Origin: Clostridium scatologenes
GTDB lineage: Bacteria > Bacillota > Clostridia > Clostridiales > Clostridiaceae
NCBI RefSeq assembly: GCF_000968375.1
Contig: NZ_CP009933.1
Coordinates: 5,394,001-5,458,000 of the forward strand
Length of the DNA stretch: 64,000 bases
Reading direction: 5' to 3'
Shown: piece by piece, positions 54,479 to 62,397 of the stretch
Position numbering within the stretch: the first letter of the stretch is position 1
Layout: each line of letters starts with the position of its first letter
Made by a program: the position numbers and the translations under genes
Notes under the pieces: generated by a model
What the model saw: the letters and a program-made list of their open reading frames with translations, nothing else
Database searches by the model: none
Told to the model about the DNA's origin: nothing

Positions 54479-54982
54479 ATGAACGAAAAAAAATTAAATG
54501 TTTTAACATTAGCTTTAGGAATAGCACTTCTGCCTCCAATATGGGCAGTGATAAGTCCTTATTTGGGTGTTACTACAGGTGCTGTAGCATTGATTTGTGC
54601 TGGAATCTTTGTTGCAAATGGAAATAAAGTAGAAGATGGGGCTAAAATATCTATAGGTTTCTTACTAGGAGATTTATGGGGATGCATAGCACTAGAAGCA
54701 ATGGATATGGTAAAATTAAATCAAAATATAGAACTTTTTTGCGCTTTATTTATTTTAGGAGGTTTAGCAGTAATTATTTCAAGCACTAAACTAGAGAAGA
54801 TAATATTTTTGCCAGCATGGTTAGCTGGATGGGCAATAACCTTATTGATTATGGCACCATTAAATATGAATTGGGGTACTTTACCTATACAAATAGGGGT
54901 ATCAATGCTAATGGGTGTATGGTATGTAGGCGTAGGAGTATTAGATTTTCAGAATTTACTAATTACAATTATAAAAAAATAA
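54479..54982 (+). CDS. DUF1097 family membrane protein
   Basis: The 167-residue protein has five hydrophobic segments (about 8-28, 32-48, 56-72, 85-100, 108-125, 132-150 in part) with IALLPPIWAVISPYLGVTTG. The pattern fits DUF1097, a small inner-membrane family without known function. It closes the cassette and may transport its substrate. Confidence 0.75.
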   Translation: MNEKKLNVLTLALGIALLPPIWAVISPYLGVTTGAVALICAGIFVANGNKVEDGAKISIGFLLGDLWGCIALEAMDMVKLNQNIELFCALFILGGLAVIISSTKLEKIIFLPAWLAGWAITLLIMAPLNMNWGTLPIQIGVSMLMGVWYVGVGVLDFQNLLITIIKK

Positions 54983-55069
54983 TTCAATAAGATAAGAAGT
55001 TTAAATGAATTTGCAGCTTTAATTTTAAATGTTTTGTCTTGTATTTAGTAATTTTTAAGGAGAATGTGT

Positions 55070-56938
55070 ATGATAAAAAAAATAGGATTTATTGCCTCGG
55101 ATGAAAAATTAAAGGATATTGTTGTACATTTATTTAGAAAAGAAGTTGAACAAGGCGAAATAATTATAGATATATTAGATCCTGATAATATGAAATCACA
55201 AGGAAAGATGCTGGAGAATAGGGGAGCAAGTGCTATTATAGCAAGAAGTGGAGGATATCGTCATACTGTAGGTAGGGTAAATGTACCAGTTATAAATTTA
55301 AAAATAAGTACGTTAGACATTTTATATGCAATAAACAAGGCTAGTAAATATAAGAAAGATATAGTTATTGTCATATCAGATTTAGAGTACTTTAGTTATG
55401 ACGATTGGAAGGATGTTATTCATGAGAAGATTATAATTGAAAAATTTGAAGATAAGGATAATATAGAATGCATAATTAATAAATATAAGGAAATAAGAGA
55501 TAAGGTTGTAGTAGTAGGTGGTGGTATTCCTTGCATGTACGCTGAAAATTTAGGAATAGATAATGTTTCTATAGGTGCAAGCAATGAATCTATCTGTGAT
55601 ATATTTGAACATGCAAAACAGTTAGTAGATAGTTTGTATGAACAAAATTACAGAAATGAAGTATTAAATATGATTTTAGACGGTGTACATGATGCAGTTA
55701 TTGCTATAGATAAGAATGGAAAAATTATATTATACAATGAAAGAGCACAGGAATTATTAAAAAAATCTAGTATCAATGTCATGGACAAAAATATTGAAGA
55801 AGTCTGTCCTGAACTTACTTTTATGATGGATGTTTTAAAAAGTGGAGTTAATCAATATAATGAAATAAAAAATTTGCCTGAAATAGTGATCACAGCTAAT
55901 ACATCTGTGTTGAATATAGATGAACAAACTCATGGCGTTCTTTGCTCTTTTCAAGATATTACTAAGCTTCAAAATTTAGAAAAAAAGATAAGATATGAAT
56001 TAAATAAAAAAGGTCTTGTTGCCAGGTATACATTTGAAAATATTATTGCCAATGATCCCATAATGAAAAATACGGTATCAAAGGCTATTAAAATAGGACT
56101 AGATAATAGTACTGTTATGATTTATGGTGAAAGTGGTACAGGTAAGGAAATGTTTGCTCAGAGCATTCATAACATAAGTAATAGAAAAAAAGAACCTTTT
56201 GTAGCTATTAACTGTGCAGCAATTTCTGAAAGCCTTCTAGAAAGCGAATTATTTGGCTATGAAGAAGGAGCATTTACAGGTGCAAGAAAGGGTGGAAAAC
56301 CAGGGCTATTTGAACTTGCTCATGGGGGAACTATATTTTTAGATGAAATAAATAGTATGACTTTGAATCTTCAAGCAAAGCTTTTACGTGTCTTAGAAGA
56401 AAAAGAAGTAATGAGAATAGGATCAGATTATGTTATTCCTCTAGATGTAAGAATTATTGCAGCTGCCAATGAAAATTTAAAAGGAAAAATTAAAAATGGT
56501 ACCTTTAGAAGTGATTTGTTTTATAGATTGAGTATTTTGGAACTGCATATACCACCTCTTAGAGAAAGAAAAGAAGATATAATTCCATTATTTATGCATT
56601 ATCTAACAACATTATCAAAAAAAGTCTGTGAGTTTAAGCTTGAAAGTAAAATTGAAAAAAAGATAATGAATTATTCATGGCCAGGGAATGTTAGGGAATT
56701 AAGGAATGTTGTTCAAAGATATTTGATTTTTCAAGAAGTAGATTTAGATGAAAATGAAATGCTGGAAGATAACAATGAGTTAGATAACGATGAGAATTTA
56801 TTAGATTTAAAGCAAATTAATAAGTATGTAGAAGAGAAGGTAATACAAATGTTGGAGAGCAGTGGAATGTCAAAAAACGAAATTGCAAAAAAACTAGGTA
56901 TAAGTAGAACAGCATTATGGAGAAAAGGTAAATGTTAA
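55070..56938 (+). CDS. Sigma54-dependent activator with PrpR N-terminal domain
   Basis: The 622-residue protein has a PrpR_N ligand-sensing domain (1-190, RSGGYRHTVGRVNVPVINL), a PAS domain (about 200-310), and an AAA+ core. The core holds Walker A GESGTGKE near 352, the sigma54-contact loop GAFTGARKGG near 400 and Walker B IFLDEI. A Fis-type helix-turn-helix lies at 600-622 (MSKNEIAKKLGISRTALWRK). A canonical -24/-12 promoter lies 100 nt downstream in front of ptb, its probable target. ATG 55070 has better spacing from AAGGAG than ATG 55064. Confidence 0.93.
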   Translation: MIKKIGFIASDEKLKDIVVHLFRKEVEQGEIIIDILDPDNMKSQGKMLENRGASAIIARSGGYRHTVGRVNVPVINLKISTLDILYAINKASKYKKDIVIVISDLEYFSYDDWKDVIHEKIIIEKFEDKDNIECIINKYKEIRDKVVVVGGGIPCMYAENLGIDNVSIGASNESICDIFEHAKQLVDSLYEQNYRNEVLNMILDGVHDAVIAIDKNGKIILYNERAQELLKKSSINVMDKNIEEVCPELTFMMDVLKSGVNQYNEIKNLPEIVITANTSVLNIDEQTHGVLCSFQDITKLQNLEKKIRYELNKKGLVARYTFENIIANDPIMKNTVSKAIKIGLDNSTVMIYGESGTGKEMFAQSIHNISNRKKEPFVAINCAAISESLLESELFGYEEGAFTGARKGGKPGLFELAHGGTIFLDEINSMTLNLQAKLLRVLEEKEVMRIGSDYVIPLDVRIIAAANENLKGKIKNGTFRSDLFYRLSILELHIPPLRERKEDIIPLFMHYLTTLSKKVCEFKLESKIEKKIMNYSWPGNVRELRNVVQRYLIFQEVDLDENEMLEDNNELDNDENLLDLKQINKYVEEKVIQMLESSGMSKNEIAKKLGISRTALWRKGKC

Positions 56939-57008
56939 CATAGATGATGTAAATAAAATGAAACATGATGTTAATTTACTGGAACAATAAAATAAAAACA
57001 TTTACATA

Positions 57009-57034
57009 AAAACAGGCTTTAGGTCTGTTTTTTG
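57009..57034 (+). terminator. Terminator of the activator gene
   Basis: AAACAG/CTGTTT stem around GCTTTAGGT, followed by TTTTG. Confidence 0.7.
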
Positions 57035-57037
57035 TTT

Positions 57038-57053
57038 TGGCATGAAAATTGCT
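57038..57053 (+). promoter_or_regulatory. Sigma54 (-24/-12) promoter of the ptb-vor-buk region
   Basis: TGGCATGAAAATTGCT matches the consensus TGGCAC-N5-TTGC with GG at 57039-57040 and GC at 57051-57052, exactly 10 bp between them. It lies about 100 bp before ptb and just after the gene for a GAFTGA-containing activator. Start of transcription is expected near 57064. Confidence 0.88.
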
Positions 57054-57153
57054 CATATAATAAGTATAATGAGAAGCAAAGCTTCACAAGTTAAGAACTA
57101 ATGGATAAGAGTTAGTAGTGAAGGATGATTTTTAGCTATATAGGAGGAGTAAA

Positions 57154-58059
57154 ATGGTATTTAAAAATTTTGAAGAATTAATTAAAAAAGTTCAAAATTC
57201 AGGATCAAAGAAAATAGCAGCAGTAGTAGCAGCTCAAGATGAACACACTTTACAAGCTGTATTTAAAGCTAGAAAAGATAATATAGCAGAACCTTTATTG
57301 ATAGGAAATAAATCAAAAATAAAAGAAATATTAAGTAATTTAAAAGAAGATTTAGATGATAGTTCTATTATTGATGTAGAAGATGATGCTTCAGCAGCAG
57401 CAAAGGCAGTAGAACTTGTTAATAGCAATAAAGCAGACTTTATAATGAAGGGTAAAATTCAAACTGCTGACCTTTTAAAAGCAGTAGTAAATAAGGAACA
57501 TGGACTTAGAACAGGAAGGGTTATGTCTCATTTTGTTATTAATGAAATACCTAATTATCACAAGTTAATAGTAACTACAGATGGTGGAATGATGATGTAT
57601 CCAAATGTAGATGAGAAAAAGCAAATCATTGAAAATGCTGTTAATACACTTATAGATATGGGATATGAAAAACCAAAAGTTGCAGTTTTAGCAGCTGTTG
57701 AAAAGGTTAATCCTAAAATGCCTGAATCTGTTGATGCAGGTTTATTAAAGGAAATGAATCAAAAAGGAGAAATAAAAAACTGTATTGTTGAAGGTCCTAT
57801 ATCCTATGATTTAACTATGAGTAAGGAATCAGCAGAAATAAAAGGATACAGTAGTCCTGTAGTGGGAGACGCAGATGTTTTAATTGTTCCAAACATTACT
57901 GCAGGAAATATACTTGGAAAAGCTTTAGTTTTCTCTGCAGGTGGTAAGATGGCAGGTTTTATAGTTGGAGCTAAGGTTCCTATTGTTTTAACTTCAAGAG
58001 GATCTTCAGCTGAAGAAAAATATCTATCATTAGTATTATCTGCATCAGCAGTTAAGTGA
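57154..58059 (+). CDS. ptb: Phosphate butyryltransferase-type acyltransferase
   Basis: The 301-residue enzyme of the phosphate acetyl/butyryltransferase family has KIAAVVAAQDEHTLQAV, DFIMKGKIQTADLLKAV, VSHFVINEIP-like SHFVINE, and VPNITAGNILGKAL. It turns acyl-CoA into acyl phosphate. Its partners here are a 2-oxoacid:ferredoxin oxidoreductase and buk. The physiological acyl group may therefore be a branched or aryl acetyl unit rather than butyryl. GGAGGAG precedes the ATG. Confidence 0.93.
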   Translation: MVFKNFEELIKKVQNSGSKKIAAVVAAQDEHTLQAVFKARKDNIAEPLLIGNKSKIKEILSNLKEDLDDSSIIDVEDDASAAAKAVELVNSNKADFIMKGKIQTADLLKAVVNKEHGLRTGRVMSHFVINEIPNYHKLIVTTDGGMMMYPNVDEKKQIIENAVNTLIDMGYEKPKVAVLAAVEKVNPKMPESVDAGLLKEMNQKGEIKNCIVEGPISYDLTMSKESAEIKGYSSPVVGDADVLIVPNITAGNILGKALVFSAGGKMAGFIVGAKVPIVLTSRGSSAEEKYLSLVLSASAVK

Positions 58060-58119
58060 TAAATTTAGAATAATTACTTACAAAAAGAAATAAGGAAAAA
58101 TGATTAAGGGAGGCCGCTT

Positions 58120-58812
58120 ATGAATATTGATTGCAAGAAGTTTACAATGAATAAATCGAATTTTATTTTTGTTGGTGAAGCCGGGAGCGGTAAAAGTGAG
58201 ATTGCAATAAATTTCGCAAAATACCTTGTTGATCTCAATGAGAAACCAGTACATTTTTTTGATATGGATATGACAAAACCAATGTTTAGGTCCAGAGATG
58301 TGAAGGCAGAGATTGAAGAAATGGGTATTATATTTCATCATGAAGAACAGTTCTTTGATGTACCAACAGTTGTAGGCGGCGTTAATCTTTTGCTCAAGGA
58401 TGAAAATTGTTATGTAGTTATGGATGTTGGCGGAAATGATATAGGTGCACGTGCCATAGGGGGATTTGCTCCTAAAGTAAATCAAGATAATACGGTTGTG
58501 TATTATGTTTTGAATGCATATAGACCATGGTCTGGTAATTTGAATCATATAGATGGAACACTTTCATCCATATTGAAAATGTCTCATATTAAATTAGATA
58601 AAGTACATATGATAAGTAATCCGAATAATGGGGTTTCCACGACAGTTGAAGAAGTATTAGAAGGAAACTTAAAAATGCTTGAAATGATAGGAGCTTTAAT
58701 TAATATAGATTTTACCTGTGTCAATGAGACTTTATATGAGAAAGTAAAATCTAAGACAGACATTCCTTTGATGCCCATTCATTTATATTTAACATATCCG
58801 TGGAACCAATAA
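58120..58812 (+). CDS. P-loop NTPase of the ParA/MinD-like type
   Basis: The 230-residue protein shows Walker A GEAGSGKSEIA near residue 18, DMDMTKPMFRSRD, and a Walker-B-like YVVMDVGGNDIGA near 105. It resembles the SIMIBI-class ATPases that load cofactors or move proteins. It lies between ptb and the ferredoxin subunit, so a role in maturing or regulating the oxidoreductase or the glycyl radical enzyme can be imagined. GGGAGGCCGC precedes the ATG. Confidence 0.75.
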   Translation: MNIDCKKFTMNKSNFIFVGEAGSGKSEIAINFAKYLVDLNEKPVHFFDMDMTKPMFRSRDVKAEIEEMGIIFHHEEQFFDVPTVVGGVNLLLKDENCYVVMDVGGNDIGARAIGGFAPKVNQDNTVVYYVLNAYRPWSGNLNHIDGTLSSILKMSHIKLDKVHMISNPNNGVSTTVEEVLEGNLKMLEMIGALINIDFTCVNETLYEKVKSKTDIPLMPIHLYLTYPWNQ

Positions 58813-58913
58813 TTCTTGGTAAACCTTTGATTACAAAGGGATTAATTAGCTATTAACATTAATAGAAATGTTTAAATAAATCATGTTTATTTTGAAAGGA
58901 GAATTTGATTAAA

Positions 58914-59117
58914 ATGGCAAAAGTAGAGATTAGATCAGAAAGCTGTAAGAGTTGTCAATATTGTATTAAGTTTTGCCCTAAAGGTGTACTTGCCGTAGGA
59001 CATGAAGTTAATTCAAAAGGCTATGAATATATAGTGCCAGTTAATATGGATGCTTGTATAGGATGCTGCATGTGCGCAAGAATGTGTCCTGATGCTGCGA
59101 TTGAAGTATATAAATAA
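58914..59117 (+). CDS. vorD: 2-oxoacid:ferredoxin oxidoreductase, ferredoxin (delta) subunit
   Basis: The 67-residue protein has two [4Fe-4S] motifs, CKSCQYCIKFCPKG and CIGCCMCARMCPD, and passes electrons from the TPP subunit to ferredoxin. ATG 58914 was chosen over TTG 58905, which is too close to GGAG. It heads a D-B-A-C arrangement of the four-subunit type. Its stop overlaps the first structured repeat. Confidence 0.9.
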   Translation: MAKVEIRSESCKSCQYCIKFCPKGVLAVGHEVNSKGYEYIVPVNMDACIGCCMCARMCPDAAIEVYK

Positions 59118-59208
59118 AGGAGGTTAAAGTCCTAAATGGACTTTAACGGGTAATTTGTGAGCGGAAGCGAACTGGGTAAATTACCCCGTGTTTCCGACTA
59201 AAAGGAGG
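59116..59208 (+). repeat. Structured intercistronic repeat, copy A
   Basis: This roughly 85-nt unit lies between AAAGGAGG (59116-59123) and AAAGGAGG (59201-59208). Stem 1 is GTTAAAGTCC/GGACTTTAAC with loop TAAAT. Stem 2 is GGGTAATTT/AAATTACCC enclosing GC-GGAA-GC, a GNRA-capped mini-hairpin. The 3' tail CCGTGTTTCCGACTAAA is identical in all copies. The second AAAGGAGG is the ribosome-binding site of vorB. Confidence 0.9.
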
Positions 59209-59216
59209 AAGAAAAA

Positions 59217-60296
59217 ATGTCTAGAATATTTATGAAAGGCTGTGAAGCTATTGCAGAAGCAGCTGTTAGAGCTGGATGTAGATTTTTTGCCGGATATCCT
59301 ATCACACCACAAAATGAAATTCCAGAATATTTCGCAAGAAGATTGCCTGAAGTTGGAGGGAATTTTGTACAAGGAGAAAGCGAAGTTGCTTCTGTAAATA
59401 TGGTTTATGGCGCTGCTTCAACAGGAACAAGAGCAATGACATCATCATCAAGCTGTGGTATATCACTAAAAAGTGAAGGTATTTCATACTGTGCATCAGC
59501 ACGTATACCAATGGTGTATGCTAACATATCACGTGGAGGCCCTGGTGTGGGTTCTATTCAGCCAGCTCAGCAAGATTATCTTCAAGCAACAAAAGCTTCA
59601 GGTAATGGTGGATTTGAAATGTTAGTATTTGCTCCAGCTACAGTTCAGGAAGCTGTTGATATGACATATAAAGCATTTGATTATGCACAAAGAGACAGAA
59701 ACCCTGTTTTAATTCTTTGTGACGGTGTTATTGGAACAATGATGGAACCAGTTGTGTTACCTGAAATGAAAACAGATGAAGAAGTTGCTGAATTAAAAGA
59801 AGCTAACAAAGATTGGGCTTGTATTGGTCATAAATTAGACTACAAAAATAGAGCATGGATTCAACCAGGTCAATGGTTGACAAGCAAAATGCAGAGCGTA
59901 AATGAAGAAGCTGCGGCTTTATATGCCTCATGGGAAAAAGATGTACAAGTAGAAGAATATATGGTGGAAGATGCGGAAATAGTTATTGCAGCTTATGGTA
60001 TTTCGGCTCGTGTATCAAAATCAGCTGTTGATATTCTTCGAAAGGAAGGTGTCAAAGTTGGATTAATAAGACCAATTACGGTACATCCTTTCCCATATAA
60101 AGCCTTTGATAATATCAATTATGATGTATGTAAAACTGTTCTTGATGTTGAAATGTCTATTCCAGCACAGCTTTTACATGATGTAGAAAAAGGCGTAAAA
60201 GAACGTTGTTCAATTGATACATGTTTATGCTCAGGTGGTAACATTATGAGTCGTGAAGCTATTATAAAAGCTATTAAAAAAATTAATGAAAACTAG
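59217..60296 (+). CDS. vorB: 2-oxoacid:ferredoxin oxidoreductase, alpha subunit (VorB type)
   Basis: The 359-residue pyrimidine-binding subunit has GCEAIAEAAVRAGCRFFAGY, PITPQNEIPEY, QGESEVASVNMVYGAASTG and RGGPGVGSIQPAQQDYLQAT, then a C-terminal transketolase-type domain. The four-subunit enzyme oxidises a branched or aryl 2-oxoacid to acyl-CoA with reduction of ferredoxin. Members of this clade include VOR, KOR and IOR-like enzymes; which oxoacid is used is not visible. Its ribosome-binding site belongs to repeat copy A. Confidence 0.9.
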   Translation: MSRIFMKGCEAIAEAAVRAGCRFFAGYPITPQNEIPEYFARRLPEVGGNFVQGESEVASVNMVYGAASTGTRAMTSSSSCGISLKSEGISYCASARIPMVYANISRGGPGVGSIQPAQQDYLQATKASGNGGFEMLVFAPATVQEAVDMTYKAFDYAQRDRNPVLILCDGVIGTMMEPVVLPEMKTDEEVAELKEANKDWACIGHKLDYKNRAWIQPGQWLTSKMQSVNEEAAALYASWEKDVQVEEYMVEDAEIVIAAYGISARVSKSAVDILRKEGVKVGLIRPITVHPFPYKAFDNINYDVCKTVLDVEMSIPAQLLHDVEKGVKERCSIDTCLCSGGNIMSREAIIKAIKKINEN

Positions 60297-60309
60297 GAGG
60301 GTATAGAAA

Positions 60310-61047
60310 ATGGAAAAGATTTATTCAAGAACAAAAACAATCCAAGAAGATAAAGTTTCCGGTTTCTGCCCGGGATGTATGCATAGTACAGTTATCAAAT
60401 TAATAGGCGAAGTTTTAGAAGAAATGAACATTGTTGAAAAAACTGCTTGTGTCCTTGGTATAGGATGCTGCGGACTTCATATGGACTATATTGCATATGA
60501 CAATATAACTTCTCCTCACGGACGTGCCTGTGCAGTTGCAACAGGTATTAAAAGAGCAAACCCAGATACATTGGTTTTTACCTATCAGGGAGATGGTGAC
60601 TTTGCTTCTATTGGACTTGCTGAATCAGTTTCAGCAGCAAACCGCGGCGAAAACATTACTGTTATTTTTATAAACAATGGTATTTATGGTATGACAGGAG
60701 GCCAGATGGCTCCTACTACATTAATTGGTATGAAAGCAAGTACAGCGCCTAAAGGACGTATAGCTGAGGAACATGGATATCCAATGCATATGTGTGAAAT
60801 ATTAAACCAGCTTACAGCTCCAGCATATTTGGAACGTACAAGCTGCAATACTCCACAAAATGTAATTAAAACTAAAAATGCAATAAGAAAAGCATTCGAG
60901 AATCAGTTGAACGGTAAAGGATTTTCAATGGTTGAAATTGTAACAAACTGCCCAACAAACTGGGGACTTGAACCACTGGATTCACTTAAATTCATTGAAG
61001 AAAAAATGCTTCCAGAATATCCATTGGGTGTAATAAGAGATAAATAG
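60310..61047 (+). CDS. vorA: 2-oxoacid:ferredoxin oxidoreductase, TPP-binding beta subunit
   Basis: The 245-residue protein binds thiamine diphosphate through GDGDFASIGLAES and INNGIYGMTGGQMAPTT. N-terminal FCPGCMHSTV and the CGLHMDY segment are also typical. It starts 14 nt after vorB with an AGGAGG site and no repeat between them. Its stop overlaps repeat copy B. Confidence 0.92.
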   Translation: MEKIYSRTKTIQEDKVSGFCPGCMHSTVIKLIGEVLEEMNIVEKTACVLGIGCCGLHMDYIAYDNITSPHGRACAVATGIKRANPDTLVFTYQGDGDFASIGLAESVSAANRGENITVIFINNGIYGMTGGQMAPTTLIGMKASTAPKGRIAEEHGYPMHMCEILNQLTAPAYLERTSCNTPQNVIKTKNAIRKAFENQLNGKGFSMVEIVTNCPTNWGLEPLDSLKFIEEKMLPEYPLGVIRDK

Positions 61048-61136
61048 GAGGTTAAAGGTCTAAATGACCTTTAACGAGTAGTTTACGAGCGGGAGCGAGT
61101 AGGATTAACTACTCCGTGTTTCCGACTAAAAGGAGG
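61046..61136 (+). repeat. Structured intercistronic repeat, copy B
   Basis: Same layout as copy A but diverged: stem 1 TTAAAGGTC/GACCTTTAA, stem 2 GAGTAGTT/AACTACTC enclosing GC-GGGA-GC. The substitutions are paired, so both stems are kept. It begins in the vorA stop region and shares its terminal AAAGGAGG with copy C. Confidence 0.9.
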
Positions 61137-61221
61137 TTAAAGGTCTAAATGACCTTTAACGGGTAATTTGTGAGCGGAAGCGAACGGGATTAATTACCCC
61201 GTGTTTCCGACTAAAAGGAGG
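61128..61221 (+). repeat. Structured intercistronic repeat, copy C
   Basis: In tandem with copy B. Stem 1 equals that of B; stem 2 GGGTAATT/AATTACCC equals that of A. It ends AAAAGGAGG, which is the ribosome-binding site of vorC 10 nt upstream of its ATG. Confidence 0.9.
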
Positions 61222-61231
61222 AAAAAAAGAT

Positions 61232-61777
61232 ATGGAAACAAACTTGTGTGTTGCCGGATTCGGCGGACAGGGTGTTATGACACTTGGAAAATTTTTAGCA
61301 TCTGCAACCTGTGATTCTACAGAAAAAAACGTTACTTTCTTCCCATCATATGGAGCTGAGCAGCGTGGTGGTACAGCAAACTGTTTCGTTGTTATTTCAG
61401 ACGAAATGATAGGGGCACCTTTAGGTGATGTTATGGATGATTTGATTGTTATGAACGAACCATCATTAGATAAATTTCTTGATACATTAAAAGAAAGCGG
61501 TAGACTTTTTATTAACAGCTCAATCGTTAAAAAAGAGATTACAAGAAAAGATATTAAAATAATTTCTGCTCCTGTAACAGAGCTTGCTCTTGAGCTTGGA
61601 AATGCAAAAGTTCTTAATGTTATCATGCTTGGTGTATATGTAGGTTTTACTGAAGTTATTTCTCCTGAGATTGTTTGGGAAACAATTGAACACAAACTTG
61701 GTAAAAAGCCAAAGTTACTTCCATTAAACAAACAAGCCTTTGAAAAAGGACTTGAAATTGGAAGGTCTCAAAGATAA
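61232..61777 (+). CDS. vorC: 2-oxoacid:ferredoxin oxidoreductase, gamma subunit
   Basis: The 181-residue protein has CVAGFGGQGVMTLGKFLA at the N-terminus and SYGAEQRGGTANCFVVIS, hallmarks of the gamma domain. It completes the heterotetramer with VorD, VorB and VorA. Two tandem copies of the structured repeat lie in front of it. Confidence 0.92.
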   Translation: METNLCVAGFGGQGVMTLGKFLASATCDSTEKNVTFFPSYGAEQRGGTANCFVVISDEMIGAPLGDVMDDLIVMNEPSLDKFLDTLKESGRLFINSSIVKKEITRKDIKIISAPVTELALELGNAKVLNVIMLGVYVGFTEVISPEIVWETIEHKLGKKPKLLPLNKQAFEKGLEIGRSQR

Positions 61778-61850
61778 AAAACGAAGGCTTGTAATAATAT
61801 AAAGTTTAATAACTCAAATCTCGCACATACAATTTTAACTTAATGTAAGC

Positions 61851-62100
61851 GAAGTAACTTTCAACTGTATTCCGGCTGATATATGCTGTGGAGGAAAACT
61901 CACTTCATTAAGAAGTTCTAATGCTTGAGATATTGAAAAATTTCTACCTCCTCAAATGCGACGTCCTGTCGCTCTCGGAGATTTTGCCGTCCTGGCAAAA
62001 ATTACGAAATTTTTCAATATCTCAAGCAAAGAACTTCTAAAATTCGTTCGAATCTTCCTTCACAGCATATATCAGTCTCCATACAGTTGAAAGTTACTTC
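61851..62100. repeat. 250-bp imperfect inverted repeat with internal hairpins
   Basis: Left arm 61851-61943 and right arm 62007-62100 pair along about 93 nt with roughly four fifths identity. Outer ends GAAGTAACTTTCAACTGTAT and inner ends TGCTTGAGATATTGAAAAAT are perfect. The 63-nt centre holds two hairpins, GCGAC-GTCCT-GTCGC (61958-61972) and TTTTGCC-GTCCT-GGCAAAA (61982-62000), with the same loop. There is no ORF. It fills part of the 620-bp gap vorC-buk. Confidence 0.85.
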
Positions 62101-62248
62101 TCAGTGCATTACCTGTATAAATAATACATTATTACAGCGGAAGACTCCACCTTAATTTCTAAGCGTTATAAGTTATAGGTTAAATATAATTTTGAACTGA
62201 TAAAATCACCTATTACAGTATAATTATATGTGTACGCCTGAAGTTACT

Positions 62249-62340
62249 AGTTTGGAGTTTAACTTTTATACAGTGACACACTTATCATATATCACGGAGT
62301 AAAAGTTAAACTCCAAACTTCAACTGAACCCTTGTGTCAC
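62249..62340 (+). repeat. 20-bp inverted repeat upstream of buk, possible pseudoknot
   Basis: Arms 62249-62268 and 62300-62319 are perfect complements (AGTTTGGAGTTTAACTTTTA) with a 31-nt loop. GTGACACA in the loop (62273-62280) can also pair with TGTGTCAC downstream (62333-62340), giving an H-type pseudoknot layout. It ends 58 nt before buk. A TATAAT at 62218 lacks a good -35. Confidence 0.75.
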
Positions 62341-62397
62341 ATAATTTTTAAATTGTGAAAGTTGAGTAATTAATTAAAAAAACAGGAGGAATAGTAA

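Noticed and set aside
58078..58548. 156-residue minus-strand ORF opposite the P-loop NTPase
   Set aside because: The opposite strand carries clear Walker motifs; this frame is a shadow.
61046..61221. CRISPR array
   Set aside because: There are two tandem units with no spacers between them and the repeats are 85 nt with internal stems; no cas genes are near.
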